Source: Paramacrobiotus metropolitanus
Taxonomy: Eukaryota > Tardigrada > Eutardigrada > Parachela > Macrobiotidae
Assembly (NCBI RefSeq): GCF_019649055.1
Contig: NW_026570426.1
Coordinates: 62,001-126,000 of the forward strand
Length of the DNA stretch: 64,000 nucleotides
Reading direction: 5' to 3'
Made by a program: the position numbers and the translations under genes
Notes under the pieces: generated by a model
Told to the model about the DNA's origin: nothing
The model's database searches: none
The model's input: only the letters and a program-made list of their open reading frames with translations
Shown: in pieces, positions 40,142 through 52,215 of the stretch
Numbering within the stretch: the first letter of the stretch is position 1
How the letters are laid out: every line of letters begins with the position of its first letter

Positions 40142-43039
40142 ATGCGGAAGGGACCATTTTTCCTAGGTTTTCTTTTGGGACTGAGTTGGCTGGTGCAGCC
40201 CGGCCATGGCTTAATTGAAGTGTACAGCGGAAATGACGACTCAAGTGTCTGGGTTCCCGCATTTCAGTTTCCCAATTATCAGGCCATCGCTGGCCGTATC
40301 AGCGGTGTTCCGGTAAGTTGTTACGGCGCAGTTTTTGATCCCAAAAGCAAATTCGCGAAGAATAATTTGTAATGGTGCGCGTACCACTTAACTTCCATGT
40401 CGATGTCGATAAAAAAAAACAGATGTACTGACCGGCTGCTATTTCGCTCTCCCGACGTAAATGACTATCTGCTAATGGTTTACAGCAATTCGTAGAGGTT
40501 CTTTAAGACTTCGTTAACCCCACATACGTGTTTAGAGTTATCTTCGAGTTGCCATTCCAGAAAACGACCGCAATGGCGAACTTGTCGAAGCGGCGCCGCA
40601 GGTGTGGGAAAACAGCCGCTTGGTTCCCTTCTTCTTGTTGACGGATGACACGCCCTGTTTCCCACAAACTGGTAATTTTACAGTTGAAGAATGTGATATG
40701 CACACCGGGCCAGATTCGTATGCGTGTCTTCCTGACATGTTCTTTATTATTTAATAAACAAAATAAATTGACTTGCTACATGTACTGAGTATTTTAATTG
40801 TCGACATATCAGCAACCGGCTGTCTTGCAAACAAACGATTTCTTCCTCAACGCACACAAATCTTCCGTACAAAGTAAAAAAATTGTGGAAAAATGGGCAT
40901 GAAATGTGGTTGCTATTAACAACCAAACATTTAAAAATCATTACTAGGATAATACATATTTTTCATTTAATAATTTACATAGACTTCTTATAAATTGATA
41001 AATAAATAAATAATTATTTGATAATTAATTTGTTAATAAATGATAATCCTAAAAGTGCATGCCGTGAGAGTGAAATAGACGCAATCCCGTAAATGCCTGC
41101 GTTGCCATGTACGCTTTATTAGTCGGTTTGCGATTATGATGCTGCCGTATTGCAGTCGGCAACGACGTCAGCGGAGTGACGGCAAAGATCTTCAACGCCC
41201 AGAGCAAAGGCTACAACGGCGTCATCATTTACGCAGATGCCTCCAAAGAGACAGTAGCCCCACCGTGGATTACCAACGGAGAGCGGGTTGTTCCCGGTCC
41301 TGCGCAACCACCGATCACGCCCTTCCCGATGCCGATTCCAGCCAATATTGCCGACCAAATATGCATTGCGGTGCATTTTGTCGGACACGACTACGGACTG
41401 CAACTGACGCAATACGCGTAAAATGTGTTACTGTGCAGATCATCAGTACTTTGGTTAATACAGCTTTGCGGCTTCCCCGTAGATTCCGGCCGGTCGCTGG
41501 TTCTCCTTCATACAATTCCTGTCGATATCGACTGAGAGCTAATTCCGAGGATATCGGCACTTCAGCTCACTGGTTCCCCGTCCAGTAAGTGACAATCGTT
41601 ATGTTTATCAAGAAACCTGAGCACATCAGGAACGAGATTAATTATCTGTATTTTTATGATTTTTATGTCACCATAGAAGTGATTACAACCGTCCACAAAC
41701 TACGCAGTATGTCAACTCAGCATCGACGAATCCGCGTCGCCGTTGGTTGATAGAACCATAGGTGTGGTGACGATCCTTTCCGCCGCTGCTCTCTGCGTCC
41801 TCCTCTGGTTAGTCCGATGTGCCTACCGGCGACGAAAAAACCGCCAAGCCGCAGCCCAACAAGTATGTGATCTGCCGAACAGTCAAACAGCCGAACATCT
41901 GACTAACTTCGAACAGCCTCAATTTCCGGACCAGGTGTGTACAAGTAGAGGTCCACAAGTAGCACTGCTTGCACAGGTCACATGCAGAATTCGTGAGACC
42001 ACTGCGAAACTCCAAATCAAGCGATTCTATTGGGGTTTTGCTAATTCAAACTGACATGTACGATCTCACGTGAACCCTTCAAACACTTGTCAAACTGTTC
42101 CGAATGTACCTAGAGAATTCAAACCGTTTTTAACGTAACGGTAATTAATACGCTGTTTTCCAAATAATATTATGTGGATAAGTGATGTAACACTGGGGCC
42201 ACGTAGTAAAACAAATGATCCAGCGCATCTGTGACCAGTCAAACTTTCAGGCTTTGGGGAGGCACCGATTTGGCGTGACCTCTTTAACCCCGGTTCGCTT
42301 CCTTAATTCCGCGAACGAATTGCGGAGGCAGCTAGCGCGCCGATTTTTCGAGACCTTCGCAAACGGCTTCCAGCCCGCCGGAGGGGAGCACGTGCCAGCC
42401 AACGGTCCCCGCCTGACACTCTCGCAAATGCAACGGCTGGTATCAGTCAAGGTCACCGAAGAATCCGACGACGTCTGTCCGATCTGTCAGCATGCGTTTG
42501 CTGTAGACGAGGTGAAAATCATCCTGCCCTGCTTTCACGGTAAGTTCCAGGGCTAACCAAGGAATGTGACCGCCAAAACAGTAACTACACCGAGCTCCAC
42601 AATGGGGTGGTTGTCTTTGTAAGGACTAAGGAGAGCAGACATATTGAGGCTGTGAAAGCACCCTGTAACAGCTGGTTTTACGCTAATGCAAGAACAAAGT
42701 TTCTCGCAATGCTTTTGTGAACGGGTTTGTCGCCTAGAGACGGTTACGTTATCCATGAATATTGCAAAAGATCAGAGCGCAATGTTCTAGAACTACTATT
42801 TTTCATAAGCGTGGATCACTTGGTCAGCACAAGAGCCCAGTTGTACTAGCAATTTCTAACATTTTTTTGCAGTTGGCCATTCGACTTGCTTGATGACCTG
42901 GCTGACGACCTCTTCGCGCAAATGCCCCGTGTGCCGACAACCCGTGGAAACGGAATCAACCGCGGAATCCAACCCGAGCGACTTCAATCCCGGCGCACTT
43001 CCTTCTGACTTTCAGAACTACAATGAAACCTCTCTATAA
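40142..43039 (+). CDS. PA-TM-RING E3 ubiquitin ligase, copy F (altered splice sites)
   Basis: Exons: 40142-40312 (signal peptide FFLGFLLGLSWLVQPGHG), 40536-40671, 41156-41417 (PA, VHFVGHDYGLQLTQYA), 41483-41584, 41721-41862 (TM), 42251-42539 and 42873-43039. The frame stays open (422 residues) only with two shifted junctions. The PA exon must end early at TACGC|GTAAAA, because the family position now reads TAA. The TM exon must start at AACTCAG|CATCG, because the usual acceptor (41676) leads to a stop. The first linker Cys is lost (NDRNG for NACN). RING intact: CPICQHAF / CFH-x2-H-x2-C / CPVC. The TM helix is IGVVTILSAAALCVLLWLV. Either a functional copy with shortened linkers or an early pseudogene. 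Confidence 0.68.
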
Positions 43040-45755
43040 TACAGGCCCGGCTCCATCCATTTTGTATTTTATTTCGGGGTTGATTTTATGCAGGAAAACT
43101 GATCCCATGGGGCTGTGGTATTTATTAAGGGCGTGCGGGGGCGAGGGCAGAGCAAGATTTTATTGCTTTAACAATTAACAAGACAGCAGCAAGTACATAC
43201 ACAAGACAACTCAATTCCCATAACAAGATTCTGATGAAACCAAATCATTAACATTTTTTTTAAAAAAAAGATCAATATGCGTAAGTATAAAAAGGCTTTT
43301 CAGAAAGTGTAAGTAATAACTGTAACGCTTCCGAACTCGCGGAGCATGTAACGCTTTGCGTGCGACGGTAACGGCTGCAGTTCCCCAGCATTGCCCAACG
43401 TTAACATTCGTAAAATTAATTTAATTCTGTTAACACAAACGATGTTTGAGTTGATTGTTATTATTCTGCTGACTGATGTGATCTCACTGCATCAAACTGC
43501 ATTTGGTTAGCCGTATAAAACCGGAGCTAAATCTTATGCAAAGGCTCTCTAAACCGGTAAATATGCATTCGGTTCCACGAAAAGTGTATGTAAGGCCTAT
43601 AAAGAGGTGAATGCTATAAAGAGTCCCCCCTATGTTACAGTCTACGAGCCGATCTGGTTCCTTACAGTTTGTATGTATGTAATAGAGAAGACCAGAAGGG
43701 TATTTTATAAAGATGTTGTTATTGTCAACCGACACTTTCGTACTGCATTTTTCGCTACGTACTGATCAATAAAACGTTTTTGTCGTTTTATAAAGAAGTT
43801 TATTTTAGAAGAGGTTTCACTGTACTCAGCCGATATAGTGTGATAATCATTTATAATCAAACAATGCAAATTCCAGTTATATGAGAAAATTTCTTTCGCT
43901 GATTTGGCACTGCAGCTGTACAATATTTCAGTCAATTTATTTTTAATATGCGGTATTAAATAACAGACGCGTTTTTCCCGACCAAAGATTGATATCGGCA
44001 AACTGAAAATCTAAAGAGTAAAAAACCATCTATGTCGTCGCATCTATGCCCATCAAAAAGTGCTGGTACAGTTAACCTTAATAGCTTCGAAAATATTTAT
44101 AGCCAGTGCAGCGTATCCGTGACCAGTTATTGCAATAAACAGCGGCATGTTTGCACTGGCAGCGCCGAATTGGACACCAGCTCCGTCGGGAGGGGAAATG
44201 ATCCGATCGATCGTTTTGGCATTGACGTATAGTGCATCAACCGGAATGTGTGCACTGCACACATAACGGTTGGTGTTCGCAACCCAATATCATGCGAATG
44301 TTTTGCATTCGTTGAACTGCATAACATCTAACTTTTACACTTCGTGAAATGCCTGTCAGAGGTAGCACGTCCCCATCACGATATTTCCGTCGAACCCGAC
44401 AAAACAAATTCTCTCCAGCTCGGCAGGCGCACACCGAGGACCGCGTGGCTGCATTTGTATACTGTATAGCAGAAGGCGAAATGCCCGATTGAAAGAGAAA
44501 CAGTAGCAAACAGTGCCGACAGGACTGTGTTACCTGATTCCCTAGCTTTGTGACTGCTTACCTGCATTTCCAACTTTCCCGACCGCGGATCGCTGCAACC
44601 TCACGTCCGTTCCTCATTGTGTTATACGTTGCAGCAGTAGTGTAATACTTCGTGACCTTTCCTTTTCCACCGCCCCGTTCACAATGATTTATGGATAAAT
44701 AAAATTTATTTATCCATAAATCTTACTTATATCTTTGATGCTTACATAATAGCGCGGGATTATCCCCGTGCTTATCCGCAGGAGTTCCCTGCTGTTGCAT
44801 AAGCCGCGGTGTTAATTTACGCATAACCGATTATTCTTTTGATTCAAATGGCCATGGAACGGTCGTATTTTCATACGGAAGCGCAAACCTAGTTAGACTG
44901 TTGTGCTCGTCCCGAACAGCTGAAAAACATGGACAGAACAGTAGAACAGCTAAACCAGGTTTACTCATCTTTTTCAGTAAGAACGAGTACAATATTTGCC
45001 ATCGCAGCTTAAGAGGTAACGTTCAAGCTACACTGGCAAATCTTTGCACTCATTCTGACTGGAGCTGTTGGCTGCGTGTTTACAATTGTGTGCGTGCTCC
45101 GTTAACGCAAAGCGACGACAACAAAGTGGGCAGATTGTTAATTTTCTAATATCACGAAGCACGTTCCGAATGTACTTGTATCAGCCTTCCCCGCGCCCAC
45201 CAGTCAACAGACGGCGGCGTGGCTAATTGAAGTTAGCATATATGATTACTTTCCGTGTGCAATTTTTTTTGTTCGTTTTGCTGGTTTACTTGTGTCGTTG
45301 GGCGTTAATATCCGCTTAATCAACGCTACAAAGCCTAATAATGTTAGATTTGTAGAACATGATCGGCAAAAGCCGTTCTATTACCGAAGGCAGCGAAATG
45401 TATGATCCACTTGCTGGTTAGTCAAAGCTGCAGTAATACACTTTTGCAAGAGTTTTTGCGATGCCTTTGCATTGCACATTTATCTAGACTGTATTTACAA
45501 TTTTACACCATGGCAGCAATGTTATTATTAATTTTCGAATTATCCACACGAGTTGCATCAGGTTTGCGATTGCTGCGTTTCACGGGGTAACTTTTTGTAA
45601 ACTACATAAGCGGGTTTATCTCTGCAGCACAATTTCACAAGTAACTGCGCCAACCGTAATTTTACCGTTGCACTGTCAATGCTTTCATACATTCTTCTGA
45701 CTGGTGTAAATTTGTTCGGGCAGATCGATCATTGGAACTACATGGCAAGCCAGCC
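43040..45755. other. Intergenic, no gene recognised
   Basis: 2.7 kb of AT-rich DNA between copy F and the Sel1-like pseudogene. ORFs are short and without domains. The only structure noted is the perfect hairpin at 44686-44722. Confidence 0.45.
44686..44722. repeat. Perfect 18-bp inverted repeat
   Basis: GATTTATGGATAAATAAA and its exact complement separated by one base. Could extrude as a cruciform or be the core of a small palindromic element; function unknown. Confidence 0.8.
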
Positions 45756-45818
45756 CTGTCATCCGGCAAGGAGAGGTTTTGAGTAAACGGCTCGGAGCCT
45801 CTCGTTTCCGGATGACAG
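45756..45818. repeat. Hairpin upstream of the Sel1-like pseudogene
   Basis: CTGTCATCCGGCAAGGAGAG and CTCTCGTTTCCGGATGACAG form an almost perfect 21-bp stem with a loop of about 21 bases, ending two bases before the ATG at 45821. Confidence 0.75.
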
Positions 45819-45820
45819 TG

Positions 45821-46183
45821 ATGCTTAAAAAGTTTTACCGCCTTATCACGGGTGACGGATTGCCCATCGCGTTGGAGATCAGCTTTAAATCTGCCAGCTT
45901 TAAATCACTAGGAGTGGCTGAAGCTGAGTACTAAATAGGTCGCGCCTACCGGGACGCCCTATATGGCAACGAGGAATGGGAAAAAGAGTTTGCCCGCTTC
46001 TGTAAGACCGTTGGTTGGGAGTTTATCTAGTCACTGTCACATGATGCTGTTCAAGCTGCTGTAACACAGAACCAGAAAGCAGCTAACAGATGGTTTGCAC
46101 GCGCTGCAAACCACGGCTGCGTCAAAGCGCAGAAATTTTTTCCAAAGCTGCACCAAGCTGGACGAGCAATACCACGTTTTTAA
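45821..46183 (+). pseudogene. Sel1-like repeat protein, pseudogene
   Basis: One frame from ATG 45821 to TAA 46183 with only two internal stops (TAA about 45929, TAG about 46028). The sequence keeps helical-repeat character: AEAEY-stop-IGRAYRDALYGNEEW, and QKAANRWFARAANHGCVKAQ, which matches the Sel1 pattern A-x2-W-x2-A-A-x2-G-x3-AQ. Sel1-like repeats are widespread in bacteria and also eukaryotes. No intron signals are evident, so a captured bacterial-type gene or a processed copy is possible. Confidence 0.5.
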
Positions 46184-47635
46184 AACGTAGCCTGACTGAC
46201 CACAGCGAGAACAATGGCTTGGAAAAAATTTAACGCTCCGTTAACGGGTTGTTTCTTACGACGCGGAAATTGTTGAACGACAGTATAGCTGCCTGTTGCT
46301 TTGTAATTCTGAAGAAATTTATCTTCAGCTTATCTCGGAAACTGTTAGTGTTGCTCATGGCGCGAACGAGCGACGTACCATCGTGTACCCACGGTGTATT
46401 TCTGTTATCTTTGTGTGCTTGATATTTAACTGCAACAGGTTAAAGAGCATAAGTCTCACGTCGTGGCAACCGTGCAGAACCATAATCACGCCTTTTACGT
46501 CAGTGGTGTCAGTTCTCTTCGTGCGGCGTTCTTTGCCGCCCCGGCTGACCATCTGCTCATGAAAGCGTCTCATTTTAAGGCTGAACCCGTGTGCTGATCT
46601 AGGTTAAGGCAGCTCTTCCCGGTTCAAAGTTGGCAGTTCCTTTACTTTTGTTCTTGATCGTCATTCGTCAACGTTTAGTGTCACATTATAAAATGATGCT
46701 TTTATTCCAGTTGTACGGTGCAAGAAAATCTTTGGTATGGTTGCATTTACGGCAAAATGGCATGTGAGGTCCATGCAGAATACTGTTCATTAGCAAGTCT
46801 GTGCGCATGGCGACGAACCTCTCTGCATATGCTCCGCGCCGGAAACGAGTGATTATTCTATGCTGCGTGTATCAACTATAAATGACACAAACCAAAACCA
46901 TTGCTCAATACGCTGTTTTTCTTAGGTTTCCACGCAATATCAGTACATCGCAGCCACTGAGTGGACTTGCCACCGAAATAGCATCAGCAGCACTAAATTA
47001 TTTTCTTCTTATTATCGTCAATCGTCACAAGAATTAGAAATGATGTCATACGCTCCGTGCCGCGTGATATACGGGCAATTAATAAGCAGTTGGTCACGCG
47101 TCGAAGTTGCATTAATAATAAATACCAACATTACAATCAACACAACATCGTCCTTGCGCACATGTACACAGCCGGTAGACAGTCGAGACATAATGATTTT
47201 TGCAGTTGTCGAACAAGTTTAATTCCGGCTGGAAAGGTACCAGCAACGTTGCAGTAGGTATGTTGCATTACATGATGAATACACGCATGAAGTCACCTGC
47301 CTGTGGATCAGTTTATTTGCGCGCTGCTTAGTAGTACTGTACAGGTTTTTTCCTGAGTTTTAGCTATATTTTAGAACGTGCTGATGTAATTATTTCGCGC
47401 TCCGTATTCCTTTTAAATTCTCGGCCAGTTTAACGGTAGTGGTAACAACATAATGGAATATTACATCCTATTACATTGAAATATGATCCTATTACATTAA
47501 AATTTCACGTAGCGTAGGTTATTGGATTTTTGTAATGCCGAACGGACGCCTGCCGTTTGTTGCAACTATAGACCGACCCAAATTACGAGTGGATCATACT
47601 GGTCCACGTGATTGCATAAGGAAGTAGAGGGAATC
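46184..47635. promoter_or_regulatory. Intergenic/upstream region of RING copy G
   Basis: No firm gene. TGATGTCATACGCTCCGTGC at 47041 matches the blocks upstream of copies C and F, about 595 bp before the ATG of copy G. An unassigned open stretch 46439-46597 follows an AG acceptor but has no recognisable domain. Confidence 0.4.
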
Positions 47636-50600
47636 ATGCCTTCGCCCATCGCAAGATTTCTTCTGGGATGGTGTAACTGGGCCTGGCTAATACAGTCTGG
47701 CAACGGTCTCATTCAGGTGTACAGTCTGTACAGACAATATGACGCCACCGTTTTCTGGGTGCCCGTCTACTACATTCCCAATAATTATCAAGCCATCGCT
47801 GGCCACGGCAGCAGTACTCCGGTACGTGGACTGCCATAGATCTGAGCACTGCCCTACTCAAGGGGCTTCACTGTATTGTATACAGTGAAGATACTGTATA
47901 CAATAGTCTGTATTGTATTAAATACACTGTGCAGTATGGATGTGGTACAAAAGGCGGAGCCGAGGCGGTCATTCACGGGGTCCGATCGTATCTTGAGACT
48001 ACACACGACGGAGAGCGGGTTGTGGTAAAGCTTGATTTCAAGAATGCGTTCAATCTTTTACGGCGGGATACTTTGTTGGAAGCTGTAAAGCAGCATTTTC
48101 CACAATATTACAACTATTTCTGGCAGTCTTATCGGTTTGCAAGTCACTTGATATGTGGAGATGAAGTTCTGTCGTCCGCCCGGGGAGTACAACAGGGCGA
48201 TCCATCGGGCCCCTTTGGATATGGTCTCGCAACGCTGCCGCTGTTCGACGGTCTAGACTGTGATCTGTTTTTGGGCTACCTCGACGATGTCACTCTTGCT
48301 GGTACGGTTTCGAAAGTAATTGCCGCTATACAACGCATTGAAGAAAGGGGAATTGCGATGGGGCTGGAGCTGAATTTTAGCAAGTGTGAGTTTTATGTCC
48401 TAAACCCATCAGCGAAAGCGGGTAAACAACTACTGGAACTATGGCCCGACATGGTACGGTTAAGTGATGATAACTTTTCTCTACTCGGCGCGGCTCTTAA
48501 GCCGGCCGGCTGCGAGAAATTTCTAACTGAAAAGAAAGAACAGCTGAGCAAGTTTGTACAGCGGCTCTCGAAACTGCCATCCCACTACAGCCTTTTTCTG
48601 TTAAAAAACTGTCTCAGTATACCGAAAGTTTTATTCGGCTTACGGACTTCCCGATGCTACGAATTCCCGGCACTACTCCGAGATTACGATGAATTGCTAC
48701 GTAAGGGCGTGCAGCAGTTATCTAATGTGAGCATATCCGAAGCTCAGTGGATGCAGATGGCATTACCGGTTCGGCGTGGTGGACTGGGAACGCGACGCAT
48801 TGAGTCACTAGCTGTGTGTGCCTTTCTGGCATCGGTGTACTCTGTGCAGTCTCTTGTTTCTAGGTTTTACACGCCGGCTGGCGAGTGTCTGACGCAATCG
48901 GCTTTGGAGTGCTGGCTAACGAACACCAAGTGTATGCTGCCAGAAGAATGCGAACGAAGGTGTCAGTATGTTTGGGACACGCCGATGATTGACCGAGATG
49001 TGTCGACGCTAATGTTGTCAACGGTCGGCGATGAGCGTAGGAGAGCAGTGCTATGAGCAGCGTTCAGTAGAGATTCAGGAGCATGGTTAAACGCGCTGCC
49101 GGCGCCATGTCTTGGGACATTTTTACGAGATGAAGAAGTAAGAATTGGAGTGGCCTTGCGTTTTGGCTTACCAGCAGTTATTGCACATAACTGCGTCGCC
49201 TGTGGAAAAGCTGTAGAAATAAACGGCCATCATGGACTCTCCTGCAATAAATCAACAAAAGGACGCTGGGCGCGACACAGAGAAATGAACAGCATCGCTA
49301 AAAGTTGCTGCGAAAGTGCAGGTTTTCCGTGTCAGTTGGAACCTGTGGGCTTATCAAACGACGGGACAAGACCTGATGGTATGACGCTGATTCCTGTCCA
49401 GCAAGGAATGCCAATAGTGTGGGATGCGACAAGTTGGTGCACTGTGGCCAATTCTCATGTCCACGGGAGCTCGAAGAAGGCTGGCAGTGTGGCCCACCTA
49501 GCAGAAAGTGCGAAGCGACGGAAGTACGCAAGTTTAGAAAACCTAATATAATTTTTAACAGTAACGTAGTGTGCCTGCGCTTGCACTTCTTGTTACTTTG
49601 ACGGCTATTGCCTATTAAAGTATCCATTAAATACAATACTTTGACGGCTATTGCCTATTAAAGTATCCATTAAATACAATACAGCCCCTAGAGAACCGCG
49701 TTGATCTGAGTAATGTTGGATTCTGTTTTCACTAGCAATAAATTATACTAATAAAAATGAATATTTGCAAAAAACTTTGTTGCGGTGGTAAGAAAGATAC
49801 GGTCATACGCGGATAACCAGTTCATGGAAAATATTTAAACGCGAAGTGACCGAGAAACATAAGTGAAATCACAGTTACCTTAGGGTTGACAACCCCGATG
49901 GGCTTCTTTAGCCTCTATGCTATGTCGAACAGTGCGAGGAATCTTTGGCTGACTTTAGAAATCTGTGTAGAGCTACCTTCAAGTTGCCTCTCCCGAAAAC
50001 GCTTGCAATGCCGAATATGTGGGTTCGGCACCTGAGGTGTGGGAGAACAACCGTCTGGTTCCGTTCATCTTGCTGACAAATAACGCACCATGTTCTCCGC
50101 AGAGCGGTACATACAGTACACGGCAAAATAATGAAAAAAATTGTCTGCGATATCGAACACATATGTATCCATATTAGATTGGCAAAAGTGAAAGATACAG
50201 TAGATATTAATGTGTAGCCAGTAGCCATGTAGTACCAGTAACTATGCGCTCCACGTGTGTGTTTTAAGGCAACCGCAATACTGCCGACAGCGACGACAGC
50301 GGAGTGACAGTTAAATTAATCAACGCTCAGAACCGAGGTTACAGCGGCATCATCATTTACGCTCACATTTCTAAAGAGAGAGCTTTCCCGAGTGGATCCG
50401 GGCCGATACCACCGCGGACCACGCCCTTCCCCGTGCCGATCCCCGCCCACATTGCCGACCGAATCCACATTGCGGTGCACTTCGTCGGACACGATTACGG
50501 ACTGCAACTGGTGCAGTATGGGTATAATCCGTTCGCCCGGACCCGGTACGCACATGATAGGAGCTTCTTCCCTTTATAATACGTCTTCATACGCTCTGCT

Positions 50601-52215
50601 TACTTCTCACACCTGAATGACGATGTTGGCGGCAGTTGAACTTTCCGGTTGTTATTAAGGTACCGAATGAGCGTCAGTTCCGTAGTGAACGATCTGTCCT
50701 CCAGTAGCGGCTCCCGGTACCCCATGCAGTGAGTGAATGTTTTCAAATTTTACCGAAAACTTGTAAGTACCATCAAGGATAAAAACTAACTTGTTGTTGC
50801 TAACGCCGGGAAAACCATCACAGGTATCCCAAAGATGAAAATTTCCGCCCGACAACAACGAGTTCACCGTATCCCAGCGATTCCTCCTCTTTATCGGATG
50901 GAATCGCTATGATCACAATCTTTGGCGTCTTTACGGTCGTGATTGTTTGCGTTCCTTTATGGTGGTGTTGCTGTGGATGTCCGAAGTGCAGAATTCGTCT
51001 ATCCGCGGATAGAGCCGCCGAACAGCCGACGGTAAGTACAAACTGAAAGAAACTGAAAGAAATCGAGCAGCTAAGATCTTGCGAGTTACGAATAGGGTTT
51101 GTTTATGTCATGTACAGAAGCGCGGTGTTACAAAGTGTTTTGCTTCGACTTTGACTGTGCTGTTGGTGGCAGCAGCTGGAATCAGATTTGTGCCGTGTTT
51201 CGGTACGCCACGGTTACTATGTACAGTACTTAATTATAATCCGCATATGGAACCAATGCTGTAATATCCCAGTTTATACCAGCGGCAGCGTGTACTGTCT
51301 GTAACTGAAAAAGCACGCGTGTTGCATGCAGAACCCGCAAGTTGCCGCACATCCCACATCTGGGGAAGAAATGGCGGGCGTTGCGGCTGATCCAGAGCGG
51401 ACAGACCACCAGTATACCGAGGCCCCTGTGGTGCCTGTCCAACTACCTGCCGGAGGAGTGCCGCTGCACACCGACGACACCCCACTGACGCAAATGCAAA
51501 TGCAACAGCTGACGCCCGTAAAGGTCACCCACGAGTGCGACGACGTTTGTCCGACCTGCCAGCAGACGTTCGCCGTGGACGAAATAAAAGTCATCCTGCC
51601 CTGCTTTCACGGTAAGCGAGACAGCTAACTAGTGAAATGCAAACGTCATGTGCAAATACAAAACCGGCAAAGTATTTCGTAAAATAGTATTTGCAGTCAA
51701 TCGAGCGCCTTTGTTGCTCGACCGCCAAAATCGCCGTCCGACTGAAAAAATTCAATTAAGTTGACTTCCCGAATGAACACTTGCTCAACAGCTATCAGTA
51801 TCGAAAAGTTCTAGAAAAAGCTATGTGGGCAAAATAGACCGTGGACGGTATCTCCGGTTACAGACGGATCACCTAACTCTCTCTTACTTAACTTATATTA
51901 TAGCGCAATCTGATAAGACACGATACTTACGGACTGTGCTAGCCAAATTGATTGTATGCTGTAAGCCCTATTGGCAATAGAGCGCAGTAGTGTGGGCGTA
52001 GTTACCAGCATTATTTTGCAGTTGGTCATGCGGCGTGCTTGACGACCTGGCTGACGACCTATTCGCGCAACTGTCCCGTGTGTAGACAACCCGTAGTCAC
52101 TGAATTAACCGCTGAACTTAGCCCGGCTGACATTATCCATCCCGTCGCACTTTCGCCTGATCTGTTGAACTATATAGCCGGATTGGATTATATAGACTAT
52201 CACGATCTAGTGTGA
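47636..52215 (+). CDS. PA-TM-RING E3 ubiquitin ligase, copy G
   Basis: Exons: 47636-47821 (signal peptide), 49971-50106, 50269-50545 (PA), 50660-50728, 50824-51031 (TM), 51332-51611 and 52022-52215. All GT-AG and in phase, 449 residues. The conserved linker cysteines are present (NACNAEY, NAPCSP). The TM helix (MITIFGVFTVVIVCVPLWWW) is followed directly by CCCGCPKC, a palmitoylation-like cysteine cluster absent from the other copies. RING: CPTCQQTF / CFH-x2-H-x2-C / CPVC, split by the last intron. The C-terminal tail is longer and Tyr-rich (NYIAGLDYIDYHDLV). Intron 1 (about 2.1 kb) is swollen by a 5'-truncated non-LTR retroelement in sense orientation; splice sites around it are intact. Confidence 0.86.
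47929..49682 (+). mobile_element. Non-LTR retroelement with REL-type endonuclease, copy 2 (5' truncated)
   Basis: Same family as 22864-26071 but far better preserved: one frame runs 47929-49551 with a single stop (TGA at 49054-49056). It starts inside RT (GTKGGAEAVIHG, VVVKLDFKNAF), has GVQQGDPSGP, the YLDD box (LFLGYLDDVTLAG), the knuckle C-x2-C-x8-H-x4-C (CVACGKAV ... GHHGLSC) and RPDG ... IVWDAT of the putative restriction-like endonuclease. The 3' end carries two tandem 43-bp units (TACTTTGACGGCTATTGCCT...) at 49594-49679 instead of poly(A). It lies in intron 1 of RING copy G. Confidence 0.85.
49594..49682 (+). repeat. Tandem 43-bp repeat, two units
   Basis: Two identical units, TACTTTGACGGCTATTGCCT onward, starting at 49594 and 49637. 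Typical of short tandem tails at the 3' end of some non-LTR elements. Confidence 0.85.

Noticed and set aside
40975-41050. Possible AT-rich origin or matrix attachment site
   Set aside because: Only simple TAAATAAA-type sequence in an intron of copy F; no specific support.
46439-46597. Possible terminal exon after an AG acceptor (53 codons)
   Set aside because: No recognisable domain, no partner exon and no paralogue; length consistent with chance.
47868-47935. AT-rich hairpin (TATTGTATACAGTGAAG...) next to the truncated retroelement as a regulatory site
   Set aside because: Looks like low-complexity sequence at the insertion junction; no evidence of function.
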